Shown here: one piece after another, positions 55,311 to 64,000 of the stretch
Position numbering within the stretch: position 1 is the first letter of the stretch
How the letters are laid out: the number at the start of each line of letters is the position of its first letter
Assembly: GCF_002846335.1 (NCBI RefSeq)
Contig: NZ_PJMQ01000001.1
Coordinates: 5,642,001 to 5,706,000 of the forward strand
Reading direction: 5' to 3'
Length of the DNA stretch: 64,000 nt
Source of the DNA: Janthinobacterium sp. 61
GTDB taxonomy: Bacteria; Pseudomonadota; Gammaproteobacteria; Burkholderiales; Burkholderiaceae_D
Program-made: the position numbers and the translations under genes
Notes under the pieces: generated by a model
What the model was told of the DNA's origin: nothing
The model's database searches: none
Seen by the model: the letters and a program-made list of their open reading frames with translations, nothing else

Positions 55311-55435
55311 GGCGCTTCCCTTCTGCAATCGATATTTATATGACAATAACGACATGTTGCAGCTTGATCCGGGCAGCCGGGCTGGCAGGCATGCTGGCTG
55401 GACGCATGGGGCTGCTTTCGCGCCCCATGCCGGCG

Positions 55436-55657
55436 TCAGACAGGAGCGACGACCGTGATACGGATATCGCCCACGCTGACGACCTGACCGGCGCGGATCT
55501 TGGCAGTCTTGCGCAATTCCTTCTTGCCATCGACCTTCACCACGCCGCTATCGACCATGACCTTGCCAGCGCCACCACTGTCGCACAAGCCCACCAGCTT
55601 CAACAGCTGGTTCAGCTCGACGAACTCGGATGTTAAATCAAAGCTTACTTTTTGCAT
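55436..55657 (-). CDS. S4-domain RNA-binding protein (YbcJ-like)
   Basis: A 73-residue protein formed by one S4 RNA-binding domain: EFVELNQLLKLVGLCDSGG, then KVMVDSGVVKVDGKKELRKT and the closing strands. It matches YbcJ, a small ribosome-associated S4 protein. AAGGGAT precedes the ATG at 55657; the in-frame region upstream is not conserved. The 125-base gap on its downstream side shows nothing. Confidence 0.85.
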   Translation of the reverse strand: MQKVSFDLTSEFVELNQLLKLVGLCDSGGAGKVMVDSGVVKVDGKKELRKTAKIRAGQVVSVGDIRITVVAPV

Positions 55658-55753
55658 TGTATCCCTTATTGCAATGATGTGTTTTAAACACTTGGTGACG
55701 GCATCAACTAAGGTCATAGTTTACATGAAGCCAGGGATAATGCAGGCTGAGCT

Positions 55754-57148
55754 TTAACTTTTGTTGGGTCGCGTCATCTCCAATGGCACGATCCATGCAC
55801 TGAATTGCTCTTCCGTCACAAAGCCCAGGGCCAGAGCCGCTTCCTTCAATGTCGTGCCTTCGTGCTGGGCCTGCTTGGCAATTTGCGCCGCCTTGTCGTA
55901 GCCGATGTGGGGCGCCAGCGCCGTGACCAGCATCAGGGAGCGCTCCATCAGTTCGGCGATGCGACCACGGTTCGGCGCGATGCCGTGTGCGCAATGCTCG
56001 TCGAAGCTGCGCATGCCGTCGCCCAGCAGGCGCGCGCTTTGCAGGAAGTTGTGCGCGATCAGGGGCTTGAAGACGTTCAGTTCGAAATTGCCCGAGGCGC
56101 CGCCCACCGTGATGGCGACATCGTTGCCAAACACCTGGCAGCACAGCATGGTCAGTGCTTCGCACTGGGTAGGATTGACCTTGCCCGGCATGATGGAGCT
56201 GCCCGGCTCGTTTTCGGGGATGGTGATTTCACCGAGGCCGGAACGGGGGCCGGAGGCCATCCAGCGCACGTCGTTGGCGATCTTCATCAGGGCCGTGGCC
56301 AGGGTTTTCAGCGCGCCATGGGCAGCCACCAGTGCATCATGGGCGGCCAGGGCAGCAAACTTGTTGCTGGCTGTCTCGAACGGCTGGCCCGTCAGGCGCG
56401 CCAGTTCCGCGGCGATGCGGTCCGCAAATTCCACGTGGGTATTCAAGCCCGTGCCCACGGCCGTGCCGCCGGCGGCCAGTTGCAGCAGCGGCGGCAACGA
56501 TGCAGTGATGATGTGCTCGGCAAAGTCCAGCTGCGCCACATAGCCGGAAAATTCCTGGCCCAGGGTCAGCGGCGTCGCATCCTGCAAATGGGTGCGGCCG
56601 ATCTTGACGATGTCGGCAAACTCCGTGGCTTTTGCGTCGAGCGTGGCGCGCAGCTGGCGTAGCGGCGGCAAGACTGTATTGGCGACTGCCAGGGCGGCCG
56701 CCACATGGATGGCGGTCGGAAAAATGTCATTCGAGGACTGGCCCAGGTTGACGTCGTCGTTAGGATGCAGCAAGCGCTCTTCTCCCCGCAAGCCGCCGAT
56801 CAGCTCGGAACCGCGGTTGGCCAGCACTTCGTTCATGTTCATATTGCTTTGCGTGCCAGAGCCCGTTTGCCAGACGGCCAGTGGAAATTCAGCGTCATGC
56901 TTGCCTGCCAGTACTTCGTCGGCTGCTTGCGTGATGGCGATGGCTTTCTTGCCATCCAGTAATCCCAGGTCCAGGTTGACGTGGGCGGCCGCGCGCTTGA
57001 CGGTGGCCAGGGCGGCGATCAGTTCGGGCGGCATCTTTTCCGTGGAGATATGGAAGTGCTCAAGCGAGCGCTGCGTTTGCGCTCCCCAAAGCCGGTCGGC
57101 GGGTACGTCGATCGGGCCGAAACTGTCGCGTTCGATTCTGCTACTCAT
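55754..57148 (-). CDS. fumC: Fumarate hydratase, class II
   Basis: A 464-residue cytoplasmic enzyme that interconverts fumarate and malate in the TCA cycle. Class II motifs are [20 protein letters not shown], the substrate-site [20 protein letters not shown] and the signature [17 protein letters not shown], whose loop carries the catalytic Ser. Length is standard. The ATG at 57148 gives the conserved start [20 protein letters not shown]. Confidence 0.97.
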   Translation of the reverse strand: MSSRIERDSFGPIDVPADRLWGAQTQRSLEHFHISTEKMPPELIAALATVKRAAAHVNLDLGLLDGKKAIAITQAADEVLAGKHDAEFPLAVWQTGSGTQSNMNMNEVLANRGSELIGGLRGEERLLHPNDDVNLGQSSNDIFPTAIHVAAALAVANTVLPPLRQLRATLDAKATEFADIVKIGRTHLQDATPLTLGQEFSGYVAQLDFAEHIITASLPPLLQLAAGGTAVGTGLNTHVEFADRIAAELARLTGQPFETASNKFAALAAHDALVAAHGALKTLATALMKIANDVRWMASGPRSGLGEITIPENEPGSSIMPGKVNPTQCEALTMLCCQVFGNDVAITVGGASGNFELNVFKPLIAHNFLQSARLLGDGMRSFDEHCAHGIAPNRGRIAELMERSLMLVTALAPHIGYDKAAQIAKQAQHEGTTLKEAALALGFVTEEQFSAWIVPLEMTRPNKS

Positions 57149-57320
57149 GGCATCCCTTTCATCGATGGAGGTGGATCGAGTGTACTCCAGGCGTCCAAAA
57201 GACACAGGATGATGCTGTATTGCATCATTTTTGCCATGGCTCATCTATATTTTTGCGATTTCCTGCCGTTAAAGACAGACGAGTTCCCCTTATTTATCTT
57301 GTTATCAAAGCGATCAGTCC

Positions 57321-58466
57321 ATGCAAAGCAGCATTGTTCCCCGTTGGTCCCTGATCGCTTGCGCCGCCGCCAGCCTGGCCTTGGCGCCTGTTATGGCGGC
57401 CGAACTGGGCGAGATGGCGGTGCTGTCCCATGTGGGCCAGCCCCTGCTGGCGGAGATCGAATTGACCGCCCTGGCGCCCGAGGAGGCCAGCGGCGTGGCC
57501 GTGCGCCTGGCCTCGCCCGATGTGTACCGGGGCGGCGGTATCAGCATGGACCCGGCCCTGCAAACCTTGACGATCAGCCCGCTGGAGCGGGGTGGGCGGC
57601 AGTATGTGCGCGTGGCTACCCGGCAAGCGATCCAGGCAGGCCACGTCCATCTGTATTTATTATTGGGCAATGGTAGCGGCGCCGTCGTGCGCCTGGGCAC
57701 CTTGTGGCTGACGCCGGCACCGCCAGCACCGCCAGCCGTTGCCAGTGCGCCAGTCAGGCCCGTCATTCCGGTGCCCGTGCCTGTGCCGCTGGCACAGCCA
57801 CTGCCACTGCCGCGCGCGGTGCCCGGCGCGCCGCCGGCCGATGCCGCCGCGCTGGCGGCGCGCGCGCGCGCCGAGGGCCTGGTGCGTCCGGCACGCGTGT
57901 TTGTGCCACCGCCCGTCGCGCCCACGCCATCTGCCCCGGCGCTGCGCCCGGCGCCGTTGCGCCGCGCCACTGCGCCCGTGGCAGCCTGCGCGCCGCAGGC
58001 CAATATGGAGCAGGCGCAAGCATGCGTGGCGCTGGACCAGAAAAACGCGGCCCTGAATGAAAAGCTCGGCGAATTGGAGGGCAAGATCGGCGCCTTGCAA
58101 AAGGCGCTGGCGCTGCCCGTCGTCACCGCACCAACCGCTCCACCGGCTGCCATACCGGCTGTGGCGGAAGCGCCGCATGCCAAACCCAAGCCCCTGCACG
58201 CGGCGCCGGCAGCCGACAAGGAAAAGAAAGCGGGCGGCAATGGTTTGATGTGGCTGCTTATCGGCACCCTGGCCTTCCTGCTGCTGACGGCGCTCGTCGT
58301 GTATGCCGTGCGTAAGCGCAGGCAAGCGGCGGGGGCGGGCACGCCGTCGAAATACTGGGTCTTGCTGCGCAAACCGTTCAGCCGCAAGAAGAAGGATGTG
58401 CCGGTGCTGACGGAAGCGCTGGAAGAGGACGCGGCCGAGGCGGAAGCGGAGCCGTTCTCGCGTTAA
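57321..58466 (+). CDS. FimV/HubP-like peptidoglycan-associated protein
   Basis: A 381-residue membrane protein with a signal peptide (about 1-26) and the FimV N-terminal domain (about 27-135: AELGEMAVLSHVGQPLLAEI and the strand VRVATRQAIQAGHVHLYLLL). A long Pro/Ala linker (about 135-225), a short coiled coil (LDQKNAALNEKLGELEGKI) and one membrane helix (about 305-325) follow, with a basic then acidic cytoplasmic tail. It is shorter than Pseudomonas FimV and has no C-terminal TPR/FimV domain. A role in polar organisation or type IV pili is likely but unproven. Confidence 0.78.
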   Translation: MQSSIVPRWSLIACAAASLALAPVMAAELGEMAVLSHVGQPLLAEIELTALAPEEASGVAVRLASPDVYRGGGISMDPALQTLTISPLERGGRQYVRVATRQAIQAGHVHLYLLLGNGSGAVVRLGTLWLTPAPPAPPAVASAPVRPVIPVPVPVPLAQPLPLPRAVPGAPPADAAALAARARAEGLVRPARVFVPPPVAPTPSAPALRPAPLRRATAPVAACAPQANMEQAQACVALDQKNAALNEKLGELEGKIGALQKALALPVVTAPTAPPAAIPAVAEAPHAKPKPLHAAPAADKEKKAGGNGLMWLLIGTLAFLLLTALVVYAVRKRRQAAGAGTPSKYWVLLRKPFSRKKKDVPVLTEALEEDAAEAEAEPFSR

Positions 58467-58830
58467 CGCTGCTGCAAGGCCGCGCCCAGATTTGATATAA
58501 AAAAAGATATTGAAAAAAGATAGAAAGTGCCTGTCTATCGTGTTGCCTATTTCTTAAAGATGGTGATATGATTAATTCAGTGGACTTGCTCTACGATAAA
58601 ACAGTCCCAGCCTGGCGCAGTCACCAACGATAGTGTGGCGCGGCAAACAGGTGTAGCGTTGCATAAACGCCTGGGTCTGGAAGCGGTTTGCGATGCCGAC
58701 GATGTGCTCGCGAACGCCGGATGCAACCGGCAGCGAGGCGACGCCAGGAGATACCTGGGGCTCGCCTTCCAAATTCCCCTTCCTTGCTTTTCGGACGCCG
58801 CAAATGCAGCGCTCCGCGGCACGGCGGCAG
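58467..58830. other. Gap without a clear gene
   Basis: The first 100 bases are AT-rich (ATATAAAAAAAGATATTG) and unlike the rest. The remainder is GC-rich with only short overlapping frames that show no family. On the minus strand a frame reads VREHIVGIANRFQTQAF, which might be a decayed coding segment. Nothing is supported. Confidence 0.4.
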
Positions 58831-58837
58831 ACGTAAA

Positions 58838-58859
58838 AAAAGCACCCACAGGTGCTTTT
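58838..58859 (-). terminator. Terminator of the FliT-like gene
   Basis: AAAAGCACC / GGTGCTTTT stem with a 4-base loop; on the minus strand it is followed by a T7 run. It lies 27 bases after the FliT stop. Confidence 0.88.
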
Positions 58860-58885
58860 GTTGTTTCTGGCGCGGCAATGTTGAC

Positions 58886-59182
58886 CTACATGTGGGCGCG
58901 CGATCCCTGCATGGCGTTCGGCAGTTGCGTCATCCACGGTTCCGTGATGGCGCGGATTTCGCGATCATTGGCCAGGATTTGCTTGAGCAAGTCAATCTTG
59001 CGCTGGCGCGTAGCGCCGGCCAGGGCAGGCACTTTGCCCGTCATGGTCGTGCTGGCGGCGCTGGCGCACTGGTTTTCCAGGGTGTCCAAGCCATCCCAGT
59101 CGCTCGAACGTGCGGCGACGACCATTTTGTTGGTCATTCCTGCAATATTTTCATACATCGAGAGAACGTCGTTGGAGGTCAT
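58886..59182 (-). CDS. fliT: FliT-like flagellar chaperone
   Basis: A 98-residue helical protein with the outline of FliT, the chaperone of the filament cap FliD: SMYENIAGMTNKMVVAARSS, then WDGLDTLENQC and QRKIDLLKQILANDREIRAI. It would bind FliD and modulate FlhDC in other species. No flagellar genes are in the window, so it is an orphan here. The ATG at 59182 is given; a GTG at 59188 is possible. Confidence 0.72.
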   Translation of the reverse strand: MTSNDVLSMYENIAGMTNKMVVAARSSDWDGLDTLENQCASAASTTMTGKVPALAGATRQRKIDLLKQILANDREIRAITEPWMTQLPNAMQGSRAHM

Positions 59183-59392
59183 GAGCACACCCGTAACTAG
59201 TGAATGGATTACCGCTTGTCTAGATTAGCGGCAGGTTCAGCGGGAACTTGAGGGTGTTTTTGAAAAAAAAGTGAAAATAATTTGGATGGTTGTGGCTGGC
59301 TGCCGGAATCTCCCGCCGAGCCGTTGTTCCGCATGCGAAAAAGGTATGATTCTCAGGCTATGATTTTGCTTATTTTCATCGAAAGGATCGCC

Positions 59393-61462
59393 ATGCACGG
59401 TTTGCGTTTTTCCTGGTCCCGGACGCCAGTCCAGGCTGCCATCGCCCTCGCCCTGGCCGGCGCCACCGTGGCCTATGTACCGGCTCAAGCGCATGGCCAG
59501 CAAGCGGCCACCAGCGCCGCTGTCCCCGCTGCCGCCACGGCGTCGCCCGGCGACGACTTCTATGACTACGTGAATGGCGACTGGCTGCGCAGCACGGAGA
59601 TTCCCGCCGACCGCAGCAGCTGGGGCTCGTTCGCCATCCTCGCCAACTCGACCAACGAGCGCATCATCGGCCTCGTCGAAGGCCTGGCGGCGGCGCCGCA
59701 GGCGGATGCATCCGCACGCCAGGTCAGCGATTTTTACCGTTCCTGGATGGATGAATCGGCTATCGAAGCGAAAGGCTGGGCGCCGATCAAGCCCTTGTTG
59801 AGCAAGATCGATGGCATACGCGACCAGGCGGGACTGGCACGCGCGCTGGGCGAGAGCTTGCGCGCCGATGTCGATCCGCTCAACGCCACCAATTTTTATA
59901 CGGAAAACCTGTTTGGCCTGTGGGTGGCGCAAGACTTGAACGACACCACGCGCAATGTGGCCTATCTGCTGCAGGGCGGGCTGGGCTTGCCCGACCGCGC
60001 CTTCTACCAGGACGACAGCGCGCGCATGCAGGGCTTGCGCACTGGCTACCAGGCGCATATCGCCGCCATGCTCAAGCAGGCTGGTTACCGCGATGCGCCA
60101 GCCCGCGCCGCGCGCGTGTTTGCGCTGGAGCAGAAAATTGCCGCCAGTCACGCCAGCCGCGAAGAGTCGGCCGATGTCGTCAAGGGCAACAACGCGTGGC
60201 GCGCCGCCGACTTCGCCAGCAAGGCGCCTGGCCTGGACTGGAAAGCCTTCTTCCAGGCGGCAGGCCTGGGCAGGCAGGCCGATTTCATCGTCTGGCACCC
60301 GACGGCCATGACGGGCAGCGCGGCGCTGGTGGCGAGCGTGCCGCTGGCGACCTGGAAGGATTTCCTGGCTTTCCACGCGATTAACCATTTCAGCACCACC
60401 TTGCCGAAGGCGGCCGCCGATCAGCGTTTTGCCTTTTACGGCAGCACCTTGAGCGGCACGCCGCAGCAGTCACCGCGCAGCAAGCGCGCGTTGGCCGCGA
60501 CGAACGCGGCCCTCAGCGACGCCGTCGGCAAGCTGTACGTGGAGCGTTATTTCCCGCCTGAATCGAAAGCCCGCGTGCAAGACATGGTGGGCAATATCGT
60601 CGCTGCCTTCTCGCGCCGCATCGACAAGCTGGACTGGATGGCGCCGGCCACCAAGGCGCAGGCGCAGGAGAAACTCCAGACCCTGTACGTGGGCGTGGGC
60701 TATCCGGAACGCTGGGCCAGCTATGCGGGCTTGCGCGTGGTGCGCGGCGACGCGCTGGGCAATGTGCAGCGGGCGGAGCAGTATCATTACCAGCAGGAAC
60801 TGGCCAAGCTGGGCCAGTCGCCTGACCGCAAGGCCTGGGCCATGCCGGCGCAGCTGGTCAACGCCGTCAACTTGCCGCTGCAAAATGCGCTGAACTTCCC
60901 AGCTGCCATCCTGCAGCCGCCTTTCTTCGACCCGCAAGCCTCCGACGCGGCCAATTATGGCGGCGTTGGCGCCACCATCGGCCATGAGATCAGCCACAGC
61001 TTCGACGACCAGGGCGCGCAGTTCGACGCTCAGGGCAAGCTGCGCGACTGGTGGACGCCGGCCGACCTCGCGCATTTCCAGGCGGCGTCCCAGCAACTGG
61101 TGGCGCAGTTCGCGGCCTATAAACCGTTTCCCGATCTGGCCGTGAATGGCCAGCTGACCCTGAGCGAAAACCTGGCCGATCTGGCTGGCGTGGCGGCCGC
61201 GCATGACGCGTTCACCTTGTCGCAGCAAGGCAAGCCGGCGCAGCCGGGCGCGGACCGCGCATTCTTCACGGGTTACGGCGTCAGCTGGCGCAGCAAGGCG
61301 CGCGAAGCGGCGGCGCGCCAGCAAATCCTCACGGATGGCCATGCGCCGGCGCAATACCGTGCCGCCACCGTGCGCAATCTCGACGCCTGGTACCCGGCCT
61401 TCGACGTCAAGCCGGGCCAGCAGCTGTACCTGGCGCCGGAACAGCGCGTGCGCGTCTGGTAG
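59393..61462 (+). CDS. M13-family metallopeptidase (neprilysin/PepO type)
   Basis: A 689-residue zinc endopeptidase. A signal peptide (about residues 1-38, Ala-rich, ending in AHGQQ) implies periplasmic or outer-envelope location. The zinc motif HExxH is present as IGHEISHSFDDQGAQFD (about residue 531), with the third ligand Glu in ENLADLAGVAAAHDAF about 60 residues on. The C-terminal block DAWYPAFDVKPGQQLYLAP and the final RVW match family ends. AAGGAT precedes the ATG at 59393. It would cut short peptides. Confidence 0.93.
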   Translation: MHGLRFSWSRTPVQAAIALALAGATVAYVPAQAHGQQAATSAAVPAAATASPGDDFYDYVNGDWLRSTEIPADRSSWGSFAILANSTNERIIGLVEGLAAAPQADASARQVSDFYRSWMDESAIEAKGWAPIKPLLSKIDGIRDQAGLARALGESLRADVDPLNATNFYTENLFGLWVAQDLNDTTRNVAYLLQGGLGLPDRAFYQDDSARMQGLRTGYQAHIAAMLKQAGYRDAPARAARVFALEQKIAASHASREESADVVKGNNAWRAADFASKAPGLDWKAFFQAAGLGRQADFIVWHPTAMTGSAALVASVPLATWKDFLAFHAINHFSTTLPKAAADQRFAFYGSTLSGTPQQSPRSKRALAATNAALSDAVGKLYVERYFPPESKARVQDMVGNIVAAFSRRIDKLDWMAPATKAQAQEKLQTLYVGVGYPERWASYAGLRVVRGDALGNVQRAEQYHYQQELAKLGQSPDRKAWAMPAQLVNAVNLPLQNALNFPAAILQPPFFDPQASDAANYGGVGATIGHEISHSFDDQGAQFDAQGKLRDWWTPADLAHFQAASQQLVAQFAAYKPFPDLAVNGQLTLSENLADLAGVAAAHDAFTLSQQGKPAQPGADRAFFTGYGVSWRSKAREAAARQQILTDGHAPAQYRAATVRNLDAWYPAFDVKPGQQLYLAPEQRVRVW

Positions 61463-61529
61463 TCATGGCCGGTGCCAGCGCGTAGCGCGCTGGCACCGTA
61501 AAATGGGGGAACATATCGATAGGACCGCC

Positions 61530-62165
61530 ATGATGCCAACCCCGCCGCAAGACCCCATCCACGCCATCACGGGCCGCACCCTGGCCCATTACGACGCCAG
61601 TGCCGAGCAGTTTTTTGAAGGCACGCGCGACCACGACGTCAGTCAGAACATCAACGCGCTGCTGGCCGCCATCGACAGGCCCGCGCCCTTGGCGATCCTT
61701 GATCTGGGCTGCGGCCCTGGCCGCGATCTGAAGACGTTCACGGCCATGGGCCACCATGCCACGGGCGTCGATGGCTGCCCCCGCTTCGTCGAGATGGCGC
61801 GCGCCTACAGCGGCTGCACCGTATGGCAGCAGGATTTCGTCGACCTCGAGCTCCCCGCTGCGCACTTCGACGGCGTGTTCGCGAATGCCGTGCTGTTCCA
61901 CGTGCCCAGCGCCGTCTTGCCCGGCGTGCTGCGTGCTTTGTACGCGTGCCTGAAGGAGGGCGGCGTACTGTTCAGCTCGAATCCGCGCGGCCAGAACGAG
62001 GAAGGCTGGAGTGGCGCGCGCTATGGCAGCTACCACGACGAAGCAACGTGGGCCGCCTACGTTCAGGCGGCCGGTTTTACCCTGATCGAACAGTATTACC
62101 GTCCACCGGGCTTGCCGCGCGAACAGCAGCCGTGGCTGGCCACTGTCTGGCGCAAGGGCGCGTAA
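61530..62165 (+). CDS. Class I SAM-dependent methyltransferase
   Basis: A 211-residue cytoplasmic methyltransferase. The SAM-binding motif I is ILDLGCGPGRDLKTFTAMGH; the acidic loop GVDGCPRFVEMARAY and motif IV FDGVFANAVLFHVP follow in order. The substrate cannot be told. AGGA precedes tandem ATG codons at 61530 and 61533. It stands between the M13 peptidase and the CsbD gene. Confidence 0.9.
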   Translation: MMPTPPQDPIHAITGRTLAHYDASAEQFFEGTRDHDVSQNINALLAAIDRPAPLAILDLGCGPGRDLKTFTAMGHHATGVDGCPRFVEMARAYSGCTVWQQDFVDLELPAAHFDGVFANAVLFHVPSAVLPGVLRALYACLKEGGVLFSSNPRGQNEEGWSGARYGSYHDEATWAAYVQAAGFTLIEQYYRPPGLPREQQPWLATVWRKGA

Positions 62166-62329
62166 TCGATGATGTCGGCGCTGTGTTAGGAACCGTACAG
62201 AGCCTTTGATCTTCCCTGGGTACTATGGACACATCGACACGCATGAAGCAGTTTGCAACAGCGTGTGAGCCGCAGTCCCGGCCCTGATGGGCCGGACAAC
62301 AGATGCACCAACTACAGTGAGGATCCATC

Positions 62330-62515
62330 ATGAACAAAGATCAAGTCGAAGGTAAACTGAAGGAAGTCGGCGGTAAAATCCAGGAAGCCGCTGGCAAAGT
62401 CGTCGGCAGCGAAGAACAGCAAGCCAAGGGCCTGGCAAACCAGGTCGAAGGCAAAGTGCAGAAGAAGGTCGGCGATGTGAAAGATGCAGTCGACACCATC
62501 ACGCGCAAACCGTAA
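62330..62515 (+). CDS. CsbD-family stress protein
   Basis: A 61-residue hydrophilic protein of the CsbD family, usually induced by general stress: MNKDQVEGKLKEVGGKIQEA, then KVVGSEEQQAKGLANQVEGK. GAGGA lies 9-13 bases before the ATG. Its cellular role is unknown. A strong bidirectional terminator follows. In the 160 bases upstream I see no convincing promoter. Confidence 0.9.
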   Translation: MNKDQVEGKLKEVGGKIQEAAGKVVGSEEQQAKGLANQVEGKVQKKVGDVKDAVDTITRKP

Positions 62516-62530
62516 TTTGCCGTACGCATA

Positions 62531-62570
62531 AAAAAACCGCCGCCTGTCGCAAGACAGGCGGCGGTTTTTT
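62531..62570. terminator. Bidirectional terminator between CsbD and the S9 peptidase
   Basis: A perfect 18-bp stem beginning AAAAAACCGCCGCCTGTC with a GCAA tetraloop and T6/A6 tails. It serves both convergent genes. Confidence 0.95.
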
Positions 62571-62588
62571 ATTTGAGACTGGTCAAAC

Positions 62589-64000
62589 TTATTTCGCTGG
62601 ATTGGCCAGGTTTTGCTTGAAGAACATTTCAATTTTCTTGTACACGTGACGCTGGCCCGCGCGCGACGAGATACCGTGCTTGGCGCCCGGATACGTCATC
62701 AGGTCGAACTGCACGCCGCGGTTCACCAGCGCGTCGATCAAGCGCGTGCTGTTGCTGAACAGCACGTTATCGTCGGCCATGCCATGCACCAGCAGCAGCG
62801 GCGACTTCAAGCCGTCGAGGTGGGCGAACACGGTGCTGTCCTTGTAGCCCTCCACGTTCTCTTTCGGCATGCCGAGGAATTGCTCCGTGTAGTGGGTATC
62901 GTACAGCGACCAGTCGGTCACGGGCGCTACCGAAACACCCATGGCGATCTTGTCGGAGGCTGCCGACAGCAAACGCAGGGTCATGAAGCCGCCATAGCTC
63001 CAGCCGAACACGCCGATGCGTTTCGCGTCGACGAAGCTTTGCTTGCCCAGCCAGTCGATGCCGACCAGTTGGTCGGCCACTTCGGCTGCGCCCAGCTTGT
63101 GATAGATGGCGTCCGTGAACGCGCGCTCGCGGCGCGACGAGCCCCGGTTATCGAGGCGGAAGACGACAAAGCCTTGCTGCGCCATATACTGATCGAAGTT
63201 ATTGCCCCAGCGGCGAGCCACGTGCTGCGAGTGCGGGCCGCCATACGTCGACAGGTAGACGGGATAGCGCTTGCTCGCGTCGAAGTTCGACGGCTTGACG
63301 ATGGAGTAATACAAGGTCTGGCCATCGTTGGCTTTCAGGGTGCCATACTCCGTCGGCAGGTGGTCCGCCTTGTATCTGGCGTACGGGTGGCTCGCGTTCA
63401 GCGCGTTTTCTTCCAGCCAGCCCAGCATGGCGCCGTCAGGACGGTGGATGCTTACCTGCGGCGGCGTGGCCGGGTCGGAATAGGTGTCGACAAACACTTC
63501 GCCATTGCGCGAGAACGTCGTGTCGTGCCAGCCGTCCGCTTTCGTCACGCGCTGCGGCTTGTCGGCGGTACTGCCGTCCAGCGCCAGAGCGTAGGTCTGC
63601 TTGTCGATCACCGCGTCGCGGTTAGACGACACATACACTTTGCCGGTTTTCTGGTTCACGGCCAGCACGCTGTCGATGCCCCATTCACCGGAAGTGACCG
63701 GGTGCAGCAGCTTGCCGCTCATGTCGTACAGGTACAAATGGTTGCGGCCCGTGCGCTCGGACGACCACAGGAACTGGCCGTTGGCGAGGAAGCGCAGGTC
63801 GTCATGGATGCTGACCCAGGTCTTGGCCGTTTCCGTCAGCAGGGTGCGTTGCGCCAGCGTCGCTGCATCGACGGCGACCAGGTCGAGGGTCTTCTGGTCG
63901 CGCGACTGGCGCTGATATACCAGCGACTTGCTGTCCGCGCTCCAGTCGGCGCGCACCAGGTAGATGTCCGCGTTCGTGCCCAGGTCCACCTGGCGTTGCG
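62589..64000 (-). CDS. S9-family prolyl oligopeptidase-like peptidase (N-terminus beyond window)
   Basis: The C-terminal 470 residues of a serine peptidase of the DPP4/acylaminoacyl-peptidase class. Part of the beta-propeller (DLRFLANGQFLWSSERTG and WGIDSVLAVNQKTGKVYVSS) precedes the alpha/beta-hydrolase domain. The nucleophile Ser is in GVFGWSYGGFMTL, the Asp in LVHGMADDNVLF and the His in YPGAKHGISSRAGQ. The frame remains open at 64000, so the start codon lies outside. It probably cleaves dipeptides, with Pro at position two, from short peptides. Confidence 0.93.
   Translation of the reverse strand, partial: QRQVDLGTNADIYLVRADWSADSKSLVYQRQSRDQKTLDLVAVDAATLAQRTLLTETAKTWVSIHDDLRFLANGQFLWSSERTGRNHLYLYDMSGKLLHPVTSGEWGIDSVLAVNQKTGKVYVSSNRDAVIDKQTYALALDGSTADKPQRVTKADGWHDTTFSRNGEVFVDTYSDPATPPQVSIHRPDGAMLGWLEENALNASHPYARYKADHLPTEYGTLKANDGQTLYYSIVKPSNFDASKRYPVYLSTYGGPHSQHVARRWGNNFDQYMAQQGFVVFRLDNRGSSRRERAFTDAIYHKLGAAEVADQLVGIDWLGKQSFVDAKRIGVFGWSYGGFMTLRLLSAASDKIAMGVSVAPVTDWSLYDTHYTEQFLGMPKENVEGYKDSTVFAHLDGLKSPLLLVHGMADDNVLFSNSTRLIDALVNRGVQFDLMTYPGAKHGISSRAGQRHVYKKIEMFFKQNLANPAK

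Noticed and set aside
62330..62515. Sensor or phage-related small protein
   Set aside because: The sequence matches the CsbD family along its full length.

Overview
This is a GC-rich chromosomal window from a betaproteobacterium. The block rpsP-rimM-trmD-rplS, the DUF3579 protein, etfBA next to a large acyl-CoA dehydrogenase, and the GlcNAc locus point to Oxalobacteraceae, most likely Janthinobacterium or a close relative. That assignment is inference from gene content and composition. I see no rRNA, tRNA, CRISPR array, prophage or insertion sequence. Most genes are housekeeping or metabolic, with two decayed genes and several families of short hairpin repeats between genes.

Layout. 1-4.5 kb: glnS (cut by the left edge), a J-domain-only protein and a three-gene operon of unknown function. 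4.5-11 kb: a LysR/MFS divergent pair, a TonB-like proline-rich protein, a LytS/LytR-type two-component pair and ugpQ. 11-13.8 kb: a ZnuD-like zinc receptor divergent from a Zur/Fur-type repressor, with a clear palindromic operator between them. 13.8-28 kb: alaS, tusA, etfBA, an acyl-CoA dehydrogenase, rpsP-rimM-trmD-rplS, a NUDIX hydrolase, a CobD/CbiB-like protein, DUF3579 and a CBS-domain pseudogene. 27.7-30 kb: an AraC/GyrI regulator apparently co-transcribed with an Lnt-like nitrilase-fold membrane protein.

30-47.5 kb is an N-acetylglucosamine/chitooligosaccharide utilisation locus. One half has a GntR regulator, an outer-membrane TonB-dependent receptor and NagX. The other half is a long minus-strand operon: GlcNAc kinase, a second GntR regulator, nagA, nagB-II, a three-component sugar ABC transporter, a GH3 (NagZ-like) protein, an AmpG-like MFS permease and an ABC ATPase. 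Sugar would enter through the TonB receptor, cross the inner membrane by ABC, MFS or NagX, and be phosphorylated, deacetylated and deaminated to fructose-6-phosphate. TGGTATT direct repeats with 10-11 bp phasing recur at the promoters and probably bind the GntR proteins. The GH3 protein has lost its catalytic motifs.

47.5-64 kb: small proteins, a gspA-gspB pair, a phospholipase C remnant, mobB, a YjfB-like protein, a bufferin-type RiPP locus, an S4-domain protein, fumC, a FimV-like protein, a FliT-like protein, an M13 metallopeptidase, a methyltransferase, a CsbD-like protein and an S9 peptidase cut by the right edge. In the RiPP locus a DUF2282 precursor is followed by one gene that fuses the DUF692/MNIO enzyme to its DUF2063 partner.

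The items most worth following up are the fused bufferin enzyme, the degenerate GH3 protein, the shared GntR operator pattern and a nested-stem element at about 24.7-24.8 kb that looks like a structured RNA.
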